Shown piece by piece: positions 32,446-42,740 of a stretch of DNA of 64,000 bases; the first letter of the stretch is position 1; the number at the start of each line of letters is the position of its first letter. Below the pieces are notes generated by a model that ran no database searches, had not been told where the DNA came from, and saw nothing but the letters and a program-made list of their open reading frames with translations. The stretch covers positions 1,328,501-1,392,500 of the forward strand of contig OZ037844.1 of the NCBI GenBank assembly GCA_964035575.1. Direction: 5' to 3'. This DNA is from Rhynchopus sp. YZ270_cl-10 (lineage: Eukaryota > Euglenozoa > Diplonemea > Diplonemida > Diplonemidae). The translations under genes and the position numbers were made by a program.

Positions 32446-33125
32446 AACGGTTGTTAGAACGAGTCAAGTGGATGCTTATCTAAACACTGACTTTAGTACA
32501 GACCCGAGAGATCACACATGACTTTGAGGAAAGAACAAAGCAATGCATCTGTACCCGCACGCCAGGTTGTAGTTACTTCAGAATTTTCTTAAGTTTGACG
32601 AAGGTAGTAGCCTAATGACAACCATGTGGTGGCTGTAATTCACATCCCTTAGAATTACCAGAATTCAGCCTTTGTTGAAGTAACGTGCATACTTGTATGT
32701 GCGTGTCACGCTTCTCCACCCTTAAATGGGTGCACATGCACGAAGATTTAGTAGGCAAGTGGTAACCCTTCTCGACTAGTGCAAACTTAAGAATTTTCTG
32801 CTGGAACTTACCAAAATCGATTTTCTTTCACCCCAAACACCCGCAACACCCCACCTGCTACTTCGGTAGCCTGTGTTGTTGGGAGTTGGTTCTCATGTTG
32901 ATCCCCAGTGTCTTGCACTGCTTCTTCTGAGCCCAACGCTGTTTGGCCTGTCGACGTAATAAATACGAAGACAGGGGGGCGGTGCCAACAATTTTCCAAT
33001 GATGTAACGTTTATCTGATTGATTTATCGGTTGATATACCTTGGCAATGCTTGTGTGCTACTTCATGCACACCAAGAAAGGTATATTGAACGGTACTTTC
33101 AAGCGATACTTCGTTATGTCATTGG

Positions 33126-33531
33126 GGGTTATTTTTGTTATTGCGTTATGGTACCCAGGTGCCCAGGCACAGGCACCCAGGTCCAGGTACCCACGTACAC
33201 AGGTACCCAGGTACCCAGGTACACCGGCACTGTGTACTGGGTACCTGGGTACCTGGGTACCTGGGTACCTGGGTACCTGGGTACCTGGGTACCTGGGTAC
33301 CTGGGTACCTGGGTACCTGGGTACCTGGGTACCTGGGTACCTGGGTACCTGGGTACCTGGGTACCTGGGTACCTGGGTACCTGGGTACCTGGGTACCTGG
33401 GTACCTGGGTACCTGGGTACCTGGGTACCTGGGTACCTGGGTACCTGGGTACCTGGGTACCTGGGTACCTGGGTACCTGGGTACCTGGGTGCCCGGGTGC
33501 CTGGGTACCATAACGCAATAACAAAAATAAC
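33126..33531. repeat. TIR element with a GGTACC 8-bp minisatellite
   Basis: Outer arms: TGTTATTGCGTTATGGTACC at the left and the exact inverse at the right (about 43 bp each). Between them, 33235-33492 is about 32 tandem copies of GGGTACCT. Frames such as GTWVPGYL repeats are by-products. Confidence 0.8.
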
Positions 33532-33739
33532 AGTTATAACGGTGTAATAACGTTATCGATAACGTAAAAACACTTTTATTTTTTGTTATAACGTTATTGG
33601 ATAACGTTATAACAAAGATAACGTTATAACAAAAATAACGTTATACATAACGTTATAACACCCCAGTATGAACTTTTTATATTTGGAAATATTTGATGTC
33701 AAATCTGTCAAAATAAGCAATAATCGAAAACTTTTGTAC

Positions 33740-34140
33740 ACCTGAGTGCACTTTGGAGGCCCGTGAGAATCACCACCAAATCACGGGTTTTCTGACTATC
33801 ATTTGCTTATTCCCACCCAAAACACACTATGAACCGGGTTTTCACTATTTTTTCGTATTTCAGGGTGAATTTTTGTGAATTTTTGGGTCACAGGGTGGTT
33901 CTGACCCATTTTGGGGGGTGTTTCGGGCCTGTAGTTGCTCAGGAGATGCCCAAAAACGTGAAAAATCGCCTTTTTACGTTTTTAGTAGTATTTTAGTGTA
34001 AATTGTTAGGGAAATCGGTTTTATACGTGGCTGCTAACAGAGCTGCACTCATATAAGTTGGGTTCTACTAGGAGTTTTTGCTCATTTTTTTTTTCTTTGA
34101 ACAAATTTTGTGCCAATCTTTCAAATAAAGCGTTAGATTT
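33740..34140. repeat. Inverted copy of the P-element segment 22020-22420
   Basis: GGCTGCTAACAGAGCTGCAC then TCATATAAGTTGGGTTCTAC is the inverse of 22075-22140. GGGTCACAGGG...CTGACCC also matches in inverse. It places P-like sequence inside the right part of F. Confidence 0.6.
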
Positions 34141-34521
34141 TTACACTGGTGGCATGCTTCCCAGCACACATAAGATACTGGTTGTGCGCCCGAATTCGCC
34201 CGAATCTGCCCGAAATCGCCCGAAATGTGCCCAAATTCGCCCGAAATGCGCCCGAATTCGCCCGAATTACGTATAAATTCCCTTTAAAACGCCCGAAATA
34301 TATTTCGGGCACATTTCGGGCGCTCGGGATCCGCGCCCGAAAAATTCGCCCGAATTCGCCCGAAATATATTTCGGGCGGTCCAAGTATGTTTTACCTATC
34401 AGAGTTACTATTTTTGAAGCAACTGAAACTAATAGTGTTTCTATTTTTTTTTTTTTTAACAAGAGGGATGTGGAGGGGGCGTTTTTTCTTCTTTTCGTAC
34501 CCGAAACTAATTTAGCTAACA

Positions 34522-34648
34522 GTCTATATGACACGGTCCATAACCCCCCACCTAAAAGGTAACCTGAGCAACTACTTAGATTATATCCAAATAGTTGCTC
34601 AGGTTACCTTTTAGGTGGGGGGGTTTATGGACCGTGCCATATAAAAAA
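34522..34648. mobile_element. Small foldback element (about 125 bp)
   Basis: Arms of about 50 bp, GACACGGTCCATAACCCCCC through CTGAGCAACTA, are inverse of TAGTTGCTCAGG through ACCGTGCCATAT, with a short loop between. A single related arm lies at 46690-46735 (ACCTTTTAGGAGGGGG). Confidence 0.65.
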
Positions 34649-34884
34649 ATCAAACACGAAGATCTGCGTATGTGGGTTACGTGCTTTGTTTCCCGTTTTT
34701 TTCCCCCCCAAGGTACACTGTCACGAGCGGGTTGTATTTCAAGTCAACTTTTTTTCCTTCAAAAAAAAAAAATTGGAGCCATGTACAGAACTAAAAAGAA
34801 AAGTGGGGTTGGAGGTTTGCGCGCAAAAAAAAGGGGTGGAGGGGGTGATTCAAAAAAAAACAAAAAAAAAACAACGATGTAGTT

Positions 34885-34945
34885 TAGTGGAGCTCATCAT
34901 TGGGTGTTACTACACTAATACAACCAAGTTTTCAAGAGATGAACA
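34885..34945 (+). repeat. S3 short repeat, copy c
   Basis: GTGGAGCTCATCATTGGGTG then TACTACACTAATACAACCAA and GTTTTCAAG. It is more diverged than the other copies. An S6 fragment precedes it at 34711-34750. Confidence 0.55.
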
Positions 34946-35129
34946 ATATATCCACTGCTCCTAGCCCTGAATAGTACAAATCAGGTATCTCATGCCTTCA
35001 CGGCACGTAGCTACCTGAGTACAAAAAAAATAATGAAAAAAGGGTGATATTTGAGCACAGAACCACAACAACGGGATGCGGGAAGCTGACTGGGCACAGG
35101 CCTAACATTATTGTTGAACAAAAAAAAAA

Positions 35130-35205
35130 AAAATCAGTAGCCTTCAGGCGACTTTGTGTACAGAACCCTGTCCTCGGACAGATGATCGTCGAAACCAGGC
35201 ACTCC
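35130..35205 (+). repeat. S5 short repeat, partial copy
   Basis: GTAGCCTTCAGGCGACTTTG, GTGTACAGAACC and a CCTCGGACAGATGATCGTCG ending correspond to the second half of S5. Confidence 0.45.
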
Positions 35206-35224
35206 GCTAGGTACTAAAGTTCTG

Positions 35225-35515
35225 TTGATTGTCAACAGAACTTTTTGAAAATGGGGAAAAAAAGAAAAAGAAAAAAAGTTCTGCTAAGTGGTTCAGACCC
35301 GTTCTACCTGTCAAAAAAGCTCAGGAGAAGAAGATATGGAGAGGTGAGTGCTCAAACGTCCCAAAAAAGTCAAAATCGGGCGTTGGTAAAAAAAAAAAGT
35401 TGCGTACCGTGCGCCTGCGGCGCAAGCATGCACCCCACCAACGTGGACCATCAACAGAATATTTTCAAAATCGGAAATCCTAGCGGAGAGCCTGGTCGAA
35501 ACTGCAAAAAAAAAA
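35225..35515 (+). repeat. Repeat N, copy 1 (carries one hairpin-ACGGTACGC end)
   Basis: About 280 bp shared in inverse with 48575-48840: AAGTTCTGCTNAGTGGTTCA, CAGGAGAAGAAGATATGGAG, TTGCGTACCGTGCGCCTGCG, GACCATCAACAGAA and TCCTAGCGGAGAGCCTG. It is a dispersed repeat of unknown class. Confidence 0.65.
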
Positions 35516-35932
35516 AAAAAAAATACCAATGTTTTGGCGTCAGCCCCATATTCCCATAATGCCACCTGATTTTGGCCCGGTAGCAACTTCCGCCCAACAC
35601 CACCAAGCTAGGGTCAAGATCAGGTGGTAAAGATAATACGATTCACATGCATTATATGTCTCTGGAGCGGGAGTAGTGCATCAGTTTTTTTTAAAGTGCT
35701 CCAACAGCCAATAATAAAGTCAGATAAACAAAAAAGCCACTACACCCCTTCTTGCCTTCTCTCGCTCTGTCTTTTGATCCCCCCCTACTCCCTCATTCTA
35801 AAACTTCTCGTAGCTTCACACTTTGAAGTACTCAATCATCCACACAACAGGACATCACATAGAATAGGGTAGGTTGGGGTTGTACAAAAAAAGCTGCGCC
35901 TCTCAACTGAGGTGTACCAACTTTTTTTTTTT

Positions 35933-36590
35933 TATACCTAAAGCGTAGCTTACTGGGGGGGGCCGAATAGTGGACCCCCCCTGAATAGTAGACCCCCCTT
36001 GAATAGTAGACCCCCCCTGGGAATTCTGGGTTTTTTTAAATTTTTTTTCCTTTGAATAGTGGACCCCCCCTGAGAAATTCCGGGGAAATTTTTTTTTTCC
36101 GTTGAATAGTGGACCCCCCCCCCCAGGTTTTCGTTTTTTTTGACTTTTTGCGGAAGTCACGGAAAAATTTTAGAGGGGATCAACTACAAATTTCAAATTG
36201 ATTTTTCTTTCTTTGGATAGATTTTGTGACAAATCTTTCCAAAGAAGCAAAAATCAGTATATTTTGACACACCCTATCAGCCTCATCGACAGGAGGGGTT
36301 TAGTAGAAATACAGGAAAAAAATTTTGGGGGGGTCTACTATTTAGGGGGGGTCTACTATTCAACTTGGGAAAAAAAATTTTTTTTTCTGAGACCCCCGAT
36401 TTATACCCGTCGGTTCGCCTAATAGTGGACCCGGGGTCTACTATTCGGCCCCCCCCAGTAAAGGAGAAATAGTTCCTCAGATACGGTCGCCAATCACCCC
36501 TCCGACAGGGTAATTGTGCAATCAACGAAAAAACCTTTTTTTCCCTTTTACTTACCTATCAGAGTTACTATTTCTCATTCATCTGCGTGC
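35933..36590 (-). repeat. S1 short repeat, copy c, split by element G
   Basis: The left piece 35933-35952 (TATACCTAAAGCGTAGCTTA) and right piece 36459-36590 (TAAAGGAGAAATAG through CTATCAGAGTTACTATTTC) join to an S1 copy once the TA duplication is removed. A poly(T) tract precedes it, that is, a poly(A) tail on the minus strand. Confidence 0.7.
35953..36458. mobile_element. Element G (506 bp), TA-flanked, GAATAGTGGACC words
   Basis: The ends are CTGGGGGGGGCCGAATAG and its inverse, with TA on each side (35951-35952 and 36459-36460). GAATAGTRGACCCCCC words occur four times at the left, and the inverse GGGGGGTCTACTATT recurs at the right. No coding capacity. Confidence 0.75.
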
Positions 36591-36630
36591 CACAGTGCCT
36601 ACACAGTAAGCAACAATACGGTGTACGACT

Positions 36631-39600
36631 ATGCGGGCCCGTATGAGTACCAATGCAAATCACGCACGCCACAAGGCGTACCTCGTGAGTGACTCAGATG
36701 CACGCACACAGGTAGAGGACATTGACGGGCCGGAGGATGATGCCTTTCACGTTAGCATGGTCGACAACCACAACCATGCTCACAACCATATCGACCGTAC
36801 CGAACCCACAGTGCGGCAGGACATCCGACGACGTTTTACCCTGAGTCCTGGGTTGCAGAAGACCCAGACAGCACAGACAACACCACAGACCCGCCCCCTC
36901 CGCCAGCGCGCACAACAAACCCTTAAGGCACGCTTTGACACAAGCCCTTCCGCACGCCCCCTTCTCTTGCAACGCGCACGCAGCGTCAGCGGCGGCAGCG
37001 ACACACAAGACGCGGAAGCACGCTACTATGAAGAACTAGCACGCGTCAAAGCTCACAACAGCACACTAGAGCACTTCCTTGATGTCTTTGAAGAGAGCCT
37101 AGGGCTACCACGCGACGCACTAGAGATGATGGGCCCCTACGATCTCTACCTGCAGCAACGCAAGCTGTACATGAAGGAGAAGCTGCGTGCCGTACGGCAG
37201 GGCCACAGCGCTCGGGGCGACCCTGCGAACAACACTACCCTGGACGGGGCAGAGGGCGCACCTCGTAGTGTCATGGACGTCTTCCTCGAGGTCAAGAAAG
37301 TCGGCCCAGGGGGGCACGCCAAAGCGCTCTCAGCATGGAGCCTGGACGACTTCAAGACTGCGATGTCCTTAAAGGAACGAAACCGTAAGCACACCAAACA
37401 CCGTTACCTCGAAAGCCTCTTTACGCCCACAAAGAAACAACCCACCGCCAAACCTATAGCCAAGCATACCCCACGCTATGCCAACTCTAGTGAGGCGCTG
37501 CGGGATATTACACAGAGCCTGTCACCTATGGCGCAGAATACGTTCCCATCGGACACACCGTACGATACCTTGCAGATCCAACACCAACCGCAATGCGATC
37601 CTCAAGTCACCGCTTTGCTTGCCTCCAAACGAGCCCCTCTCGGCTGCGCCCACATCTTCACCACCCTCCCCACTCCAGGAGCGCGACCCACCAGGAATAC
37701 CCCCGAAAAAACAGCTCCCCCATCCAACACAGTACCCCCCATCGCTCCTGCACCTTCCGGACGGTATAAAGCAACGAAAATTAAGTACGGATTCGAACAG
37801 TGCTCTTTAATGGCCGCTGCAGGGAAGGCATTGTATTTACTGTCATCCCGAAGAGGGAGGTCTGCGGCTGACCAACACAAGACTCCAATGTTGTGGGAGG
37901 TCGATCCGGCAAAAGACAAACCATCTCTTCTATTACCTTGCCCTGCACAGTTTAATCAGGCGCAAAGCATATGCGGTGCGAACGAACGACTGTATCTCAT
38001 TACCGGATCCGCCTTTGGCCTCTCTGGAGATGGCGCTGTTTGGGAATACAATGTCAACACAAAAACAGCACGAATTCTCCCCTCCACCCCAAAACTCCCC
38101 TACGGGGTTCTCATCGCCGCGAACCCTACCACACTCTTTACCCTCTGTGGGTCCTATGGGGTGAAAGGTAACCATTCTCCCACTACACCATGTGGATGTG
38201 GTACTGTCTTTAGCATATCATTAGAGCAGAAGGGGCAGACCAGGCCTTTACCATTGGATGTGTATAATTTGGATAGTGCGCAGGCAATGGTGGCGGTGGG
38301 GCATAGCTATCATACGAGGCTTTATATTGTGTTTGGAAATGCGCTGGGGCTATCGGGGGAGGGGAGGTTGGTGGAGTATACGGTGGTGTCGGGGGTGCGG
38401 AGGGTGATTGTGTCAAATGCTTTGCGTGGTGCGGTGTTGTTGACACCTCTCTCCGCTAACAGGCTGCTTGCAATAGATTCAGATGCCGCGATAGTATATG
38501 AAATTGACATCAACGCGGTAACCCCTGATACATCCGAAGACCAACCTCAGGTTGCAACCTGTATCAAAGCGCGTACCCTAGCAGAAGGGTCGATGCTATA
38601 CAGTCAAGCCCTTGCGGTGCTACATGGTAGAATATTTGTTGTGCACGGTGCCACCCGGTACACTTTCGCAGCTAGGCTTGGCATTGATACCATCCCCGAT
38701 GAAGATGACAGTACGCACGCATCAATCGCTCGGCCGTCCAGTGTTGGGTTGGGTGGGGGTATAGGGAACCCAGGGGGTGGTCCACCTATCGATACAACGG
38801 ACTTCGGTCTCTGGGAGTACGCCTTAGTGAAGAAGACGGAATGTGGTCGTGGGGAGAAGGTGCCCTGTCTCAGCTTCGAAGACTACTGTACAATACAGGG
38901 GGTGTTCAGTAAGTACGGTGCTGAGCAGCTGACAGCGGAGCAGATGAAGGCAGCGTGCCATCAGGTGCAGGTATGTTTGCAAGAAGGACTGGGGTTGTGT
39001 TCTAGTGAATCAGGATGGGCCAAATAGGTTAATGGCTTTGAGTTTCCCGCAGAATTTTTTTTTTGGGGGGTCAGAAGAGGTTATGTCTTATTTGCTTAGC
39101 ATCACGGTGAGTGCTGTTGTTTTTTGGGATCTTTTTTATTCCTACGAAGCTTGCTTTAAAGGAGAAAATAGTATTTTACCGATACGGTCGCCAAATCATC
39201 CCTCAAACAGGAGGATGGTGCAAATCAACGAAAACAACTTTACTTACCCTATTTTGTTCTCCATTCTTCTACGGTACGGACCACTCACGTCTTCACCCTT
39301 TGCATGGCTATGTCTGACTATGCGTTTCACGATTACTCTTTTTATTTTGAAAAAGTGTATACTATTTGCACTGTACACTCTCTCCAATACCACCTTCTCT
39401 CAGACACGCCTTCACCTCCCGCAAAGCAAGATCGATGTAGCGATGTTGATCGAACGCGAGCGGAGCCGCTCTGCGTCTGACGTGCTGATGTTGCTTCGCG
39501 TCGCGTATGACCACCTGCTGTTTAGTGATGTGCGCGCCGCATGGCGGGTCCACGACGAGGGGCGGCGGCACAACGGGAACGGCAACCACCACTGGGGTGG

Positions 39601-39964
39601 GTGGCGGGGGACGTGCAGTGCTGAGCATGCAGCAGAGGTGGAGCGTTTGTTTGCCTTTTTGGGGGGGACTGCTGGGGGGCGGGTCACAGCTGAGAGTGTC
39701 GCGCGGGTGTTGCCACCGAACGGCGTGCTGTCGCACACAGACCTTGAGGAAGTGGTCTGTGCCTCAGCAGGTGGTCTCACCATCGACGATGTTGCTGCCC
39801 TCTTTACCGACAACAGCACCGACAAAGACCCCGTCCGCCCCTCACTCTTTTTCCAAAGTTTCGTCCCCCATGCCGCCTCGCAAGGCAGTGCTGTGACCCT
39901 CAGCAAACACCTCGACCGGCTTCTTGAATGTGAAACATACGCTTCCTTTGGAGTAAAGCATTAA
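36631..39964 (+). CDS. Propeller-like repeat protein, two exons (966 aa), function unknown
   Basis: Exon 1 is 36631-38970 (780 codons), donor GTATGT. Exon 2 is 39404-39964, acceptor TTCTCTCAG; the junction is phase 0. The first 250 residues are charged, with a helical stretch (YEELARVKAHNSTLEHFLDV then FEESLGL). Residues about 385-730 have repeated beta-strand units: LYLITGSAFGLSGDGAVWEY and LYIVFGNALGLSGEGRLVEY, with partners such as LWEVDPAKD and IVYEIDIN, like a kelch or other beta-propeller. The segment after it (SFEDYCTIQGVFSKYGAEQL) and exon 2 are helical with an EF-hand-like feel (AEVERLFAFLGG, LTIDDVAALFTDN), but no canonical calcium loop is seen. The intron contains an S1 repeat. No specific family recognised; possibly a scaffold or signalling protein. 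Confidence 0.7.
39150..39262 (-). repeat. S1 short repeat, copy d (intron of the propeller gene)
   Basis: GCTTTAAAGGAGAAAATAG, GATACGGTCGCCAAATCATC and GCAAATCAACGAAAACAAC, then TACTTACCCTATTTTG. It is somewhat diverged from copies a-c. Confidence 0.55.
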
Positions 39965-40244
39965 GCAAAGAGATACCGAAGTCGCAAAAAAGGCTGGTCA
40001 ACATGGACCCCTTTAAAAAAAAATCTGCAGAATGAGTACTACAGTAGGCTTCTTATTCGTGGCTTGATAGCATAGAACAACAGAGTCTGTACACTATGAC
40101 ACACTGTACGGAATGTGGCGAAAAAGCAAAAAGAGGAAAAGGGACGAAAGAGAAATATTGGGGAACAAACGAACCGATCTTGTGTGCATGGGGGGGCATA
40201 TCAGCACCATCATGGGCAACTCTGTACGATGATTTGTGACTAAG

Positions 40245-40338
40245 GCTGCCTCATTTTGCCTGCAATTTTTTGGTGGAGTTTGGGGGTTAAAAAAATACCA
40301 CCAAACCCCAAATTTCAGGCAAAATCAGGTGGCAAGGG
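40245..40338. repeat. Hairpin repeat (about 90 bp)
   Basis: CATTTTGCCTGCAATTTTTT, GGTGGAGTTTGGGG, a short loop, then CCAAACCCCAAATTTCAGG and CAAAATCAGGTGGCA. The arms pair over most of their length. Relatives are at 47125-47195 and the GCCACCTGATTTTG ends at 35560. Confidence 0.55.
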
Positions 40339-40606
40339 AGGTCGCCTTATGTTTATTTCGTTGCTTGTATTACTGTAAGCGATAGTGGAGGGTAGGGTGG
40401 GGCGAGGGTGTGTTGTGTGTCCGTAGCAAGGGATGATTTTGCAAAGTGTTTTCCAGCACTTCTCTCGAAGCAAAGATGCCCCTATTTATTTGTCGTTTTG
40501 TTTTGTTTAGATACGGCGCTGTGGCGTTGCAAGGCGTTTCGATACGTTGTAAAAAAAAAAAAGAATATGGATTTACCTAGCGAGAGGGGCACATGCTCAT
40601 GCCATG

Positions 40607-40716
40607 TCACTTTGTCACGTGTTGAGAGTAGCATCCTTCTTTGTCCCTCCTCCCCACCTGAAAACCCACGCATAAAAAGGAAAACCACAACACACATTAA
40701 CGAGAAGTTCAAAACC
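40607..40716 (+). promoter_or_regulatory. Conserved upstream region of ankyrin gene 1
   Basis: TTTGTCACGTGTTGAGAGTA then GCATCCTTCTTTGTC is followed by AACCACAACACACATTAACG and AGAAGTTCAAAACC directly before the ATG. The same block precedes the two other ankyrin genes. It contains the E-box-like palindrome CACGTG. A shared promoter and 5' UTR is inferred. Confidence 0.55.
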
Positions 40717-42468
40717 ATGTCGAAGCGACACGCAGACAGCACACCTGACGAGAAGGCACCAAAGAGAAGAAAGCTTTCAGACTCGGTCTTGGTGGAAGCT
40801 GCCAGGAACGGCGACACGACTGCCGTGCGGGTGGAACTTGACAATTTCAGCCCAGACACAGTCAGCAAAAGGGTTGCCTTCGATGCTGTGCACGAGGCAT
40901 GCAGAGGGAACCACGATGAATGCCTCGCACTGCTTCTTCCATATGTTGAGACAACGCAGATGGGCTTCGGGATGCTGCTGAGTGAGTGCGTCCACGCAGA
41001 CCACACTGCGTGCACGGAGGTCCTCTTGCAGCATTGGAAGTCAGTCTGCAGCAACGTTGCGTTTGTCCCTCACGGGCAGGAGGCAGACAACGAAAGTCAG
41101 ACACCTCGTCCCTGTCCAGCCATGTGGGCGGACCCTGCAGTGTGTCAGGTGCTCATTGATGCAGGGGCAGACATCGAGACAAAGGATGAGGATGGACTTT
41201 CACCTCTTCTCAGGGCGAGCATTTCAGGCAAGTCCGCAGTTGTGAAGATGTTGGTTGAAGCAGGTGCGGGAGTGTGTGTCACAGACAACAAAGGCGACAC
41301 ATGTCTTATCCTTGCTGTCCCAGATGCTTCGTCACGTTTTGGACACACCGAGACTGTGCGCTATCTTGTGGGCTTGAAGGATGTGGACGTGAATCACGCA
41401 GATGATGAAGGCTTCACTGCGTTGCACTGCGCAGTGCTAGAAGGATATCCAGATGTGGTGCAGGTGCTTATTGATGCAGGTGCAGACATCGAGGCGAAGG
41501 ACGAGAAGGGACGTTCACCTCTGCACGTGGCTTGCCTCTCCGGATCCCTCGCAGTTGTGAAGGTGTTGGTTGGAGAAGGTGCGGGAGTGTGTGTCTCAGA
41601 CGACGAAAGACCCACATGTCTTACGCTTGCGGCATGGAATGGGCACACCGAGATTGTGCGCTATCTTGTGGACTTGCCAGAGGGGGACGTGAATCACGCA
41701 TATGGCTTCGCAGCAACTGCGTTGCACTGCGCAGCACGTCAGAAGCATCCCGATGTGGTGAAGGTGCTCATTGATGCAGGGGCAGACATCGAGGCACAGG
41801 ACAACGACGGATATTCACCTCTATTCTTGCCAAGCATTTCAGGGGGAGTCGATACTGTGAAGGTGTTGCTGAGAGCAGGTGCAGACGTACGTGCCACAGA
41901 CACCACAGGTAACACATGTCTTATGTTTGCAGCACATCATGGCCACATCGAGACCGTGCGCACTCTTCTGTGCATGCCTGAGGTGGGTTTAGATAACCCA
42001 GGAGAACACGGCTCCACTGCGTTGCACGACGCAGCATGTCAGGGACATCCCGATGTGCTGCAGGCACTGCTTGATGCAGGGGCAGACACCGAGGCAAAGG
42101 ACGCGGAGGGGAGGTCGGTGCTACTCGTGGCAAGCAGCACACATGAAGTTAAATCTGTGAAGGTGTTGGTCGAAGCAGGTGCGGAAGTGCGTGCCACAGA
42201 CGACGAAGGAAACACGTGTCTTATCATTGCGGCATATTTTGGATACACCGAGATTGTGCGCTATCTTTTGTGCTTGTCGGATGTGCATGACAGAGACGCT
42301 GAAGGAGACACTGCGTTACACTTAGCTGCACATCAAAAGCTTCCGGATGTGGTGAAGCTTCTGTTGGAGCACGGTGCGGATAAGTCGTTGTGCAATGAGG
42401 CAGGAGAGACGGCACTTGATAATGCAGCAGCAGGTGGGTGTCGTGAGTGTTGTCGGCTCTTGAGCTGA
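40717..42468 (+). CDS. Ankyrin-repeat protein 1 (583 aa)
   Basis: I place the start at 40717 because MSKRHADSTPDEKAPKRRKL is conserved in the two sister genes and follows the shared upstream block. Residues 1-150 are a family-specific leader with a basic PKRRK stretch (possible nuclear signal) and diverged helices (VHEACRGNHDECLALLLPY). From about residue 145 there are some 12 ankyrin repeats in a three-repeat module of about 100 residues: DAGADIEAKDEDGxSPLxxAS, GAGVCVTDNKGDTCLILA, then DVNHADDEGFTALHCAVL. The end, LLLEHGADKSLCNEAGETAL plus CCRLLS, caps the stack. Ankyrin stacks bind proteins; the partner is unknown. No intron is needed. Confidence 0.85.
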   Translation: MSKRHADSTPDEKAPKRRKLSDSVLVEAARNGDTTAVRVELDNFSPDTVSKRVAFDAVHEACRGNHDECLALLLPYVETTQMGFGMLLSECVHADHTACTEVLLQHWKSVCSNVAFVPHGQEADNESQTPRPCPAMWADPAVCQVLIDAGADIETKDEDGLSPLLRASISGKSAVVKMLVEAGAGVCVTDNKGDTCLILAVPDASSRFGHTETVRYLVGLKDVDVNHADDEGFTALHCAVLEGYPDVVQVLIDAGADIEAKDEKGRSPLHVACLSGSLAVVKVLVGEGAGVCVSDDERPTCLTLAAWNGHTEIVRYLVDLPEGDVNHAYGFAATALHCAARQKHPDVVKVLIDAGADIEAQDNDGYSPLFLPSISGGVDTVKVLLRAGADVRATDTTGNTCLMFAAHHGHIETVRTLLCMPEVGLDNPGEHGSTALHDAACQGHPDVLQALLDAGADTEAKDAEGRSVLLVASSTHEVKSVKVLVEAGAEVRATDDEGNTCLIIAAYFGYTEIVRYLLCLSDVHDRDAEGDTALHLAAHQKLPDVVKLLLEHGADKSLCNEAGETALDNAAAGGCRECCRLLS

Positions 42469-42589
42469 ACCATTTGGGTTTCTTTATCCATCTGCCTGCG
42501 ACGAGAACTATCTAACCATCTGCAAGCAGCGCCGATGCACTCTGAGTTTGCACTTTCAACTTCTCTTTGTTATGTCTTTGCTCACTGTG

Positions 42590-42740
42590 CCTCCTTATCT
42601 TGCGGGCTTGAAGGAGGTGGATGTGCATCACGCAGCTAATGGGGGCGAGACTGCGTTGCACGTCACATCACGTAGACATGGACATCGTGTGGTGCAGATT
42701 CTTCTCGAGCACTATACGAACGCGTCTGAGGTGACCGCAG
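42590..42740 (+). pseudogene. Ankyrin-repeat relic between genes 1 and 2
   Basis: The peptide LAGLKEVDVHHAANGGETAL then HVTSRRHGHRVVQILLEHYT is one to one and a half ankyrin repeats of this family, without the leader. It is cut at both sides, so it is a fragment of a fourth gene copy or a duplicated tail. Confidence 0.6.

Larger units (their letters stand above)
29541..34389. mobile_element. Element F (4.85 kb) with CGCCCGAA-word ends and a 7-bp duplication
   Basis: The ends are ATACTTGGACCGCCCG and its inverse, each followed by CCCGAAATATATTTCGGG. TTTTACC flanks both sides (29534-29540, 34390-34396). Arrays of CGCCCGAA/TTCGGGCG lie at 29551-29692 and 34190-34378. Next in are TAACGTTA-rich segments (29750-29792; 33515-33665). 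Inside are element Q, a GGTACC minisatellite element, and 1.9 kb (31240-33120) with no recognisable gene. Superfamily unknown. Confidence 0.65.
19587..34420 (-). repeat. S1 short repeat, copy b, split by about 14.7 kb of nested transposons
   Basis: The three pieces of one S1 copy are 19587-19673 (TATACCTGCAAAGCGGAGCT to GCAATCAACG), 29521-29540 (AAATCTTTTCCCCTTTTACC) and 34397-34420 (TATCAGAGTTACTATTTTTG). Concatenated, they follow the order of intact copy a and of copy c. The gap between pieces 1 and 2 holds the tiled TA/poly-G array. The gap between pieces 2 and 3 is element F with a TTTTACC duplication. Confidence 0.75.

Noticed and set aside
33019-33547. Long open frames on both strands with a GTWVPGYL repeat
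   Set aside because: They are translations of the 8-bp GGGTACCT minisatellite, open in several frames on both strands because the repeat contains no stop.
36547-36580. ACTTACCT near a repeat edge as a U1 snRNA start
   Set aside because: Only 8 bases match the U1 5' end, the rest of U1 is absent, and the segment is part of the S1 repeat.
40408-40716. Upstream extension of ankyrin gene 1
   Set aside because: Same reasoning: the conserved MSKRH start lies at 40717 directly after the shared leader.
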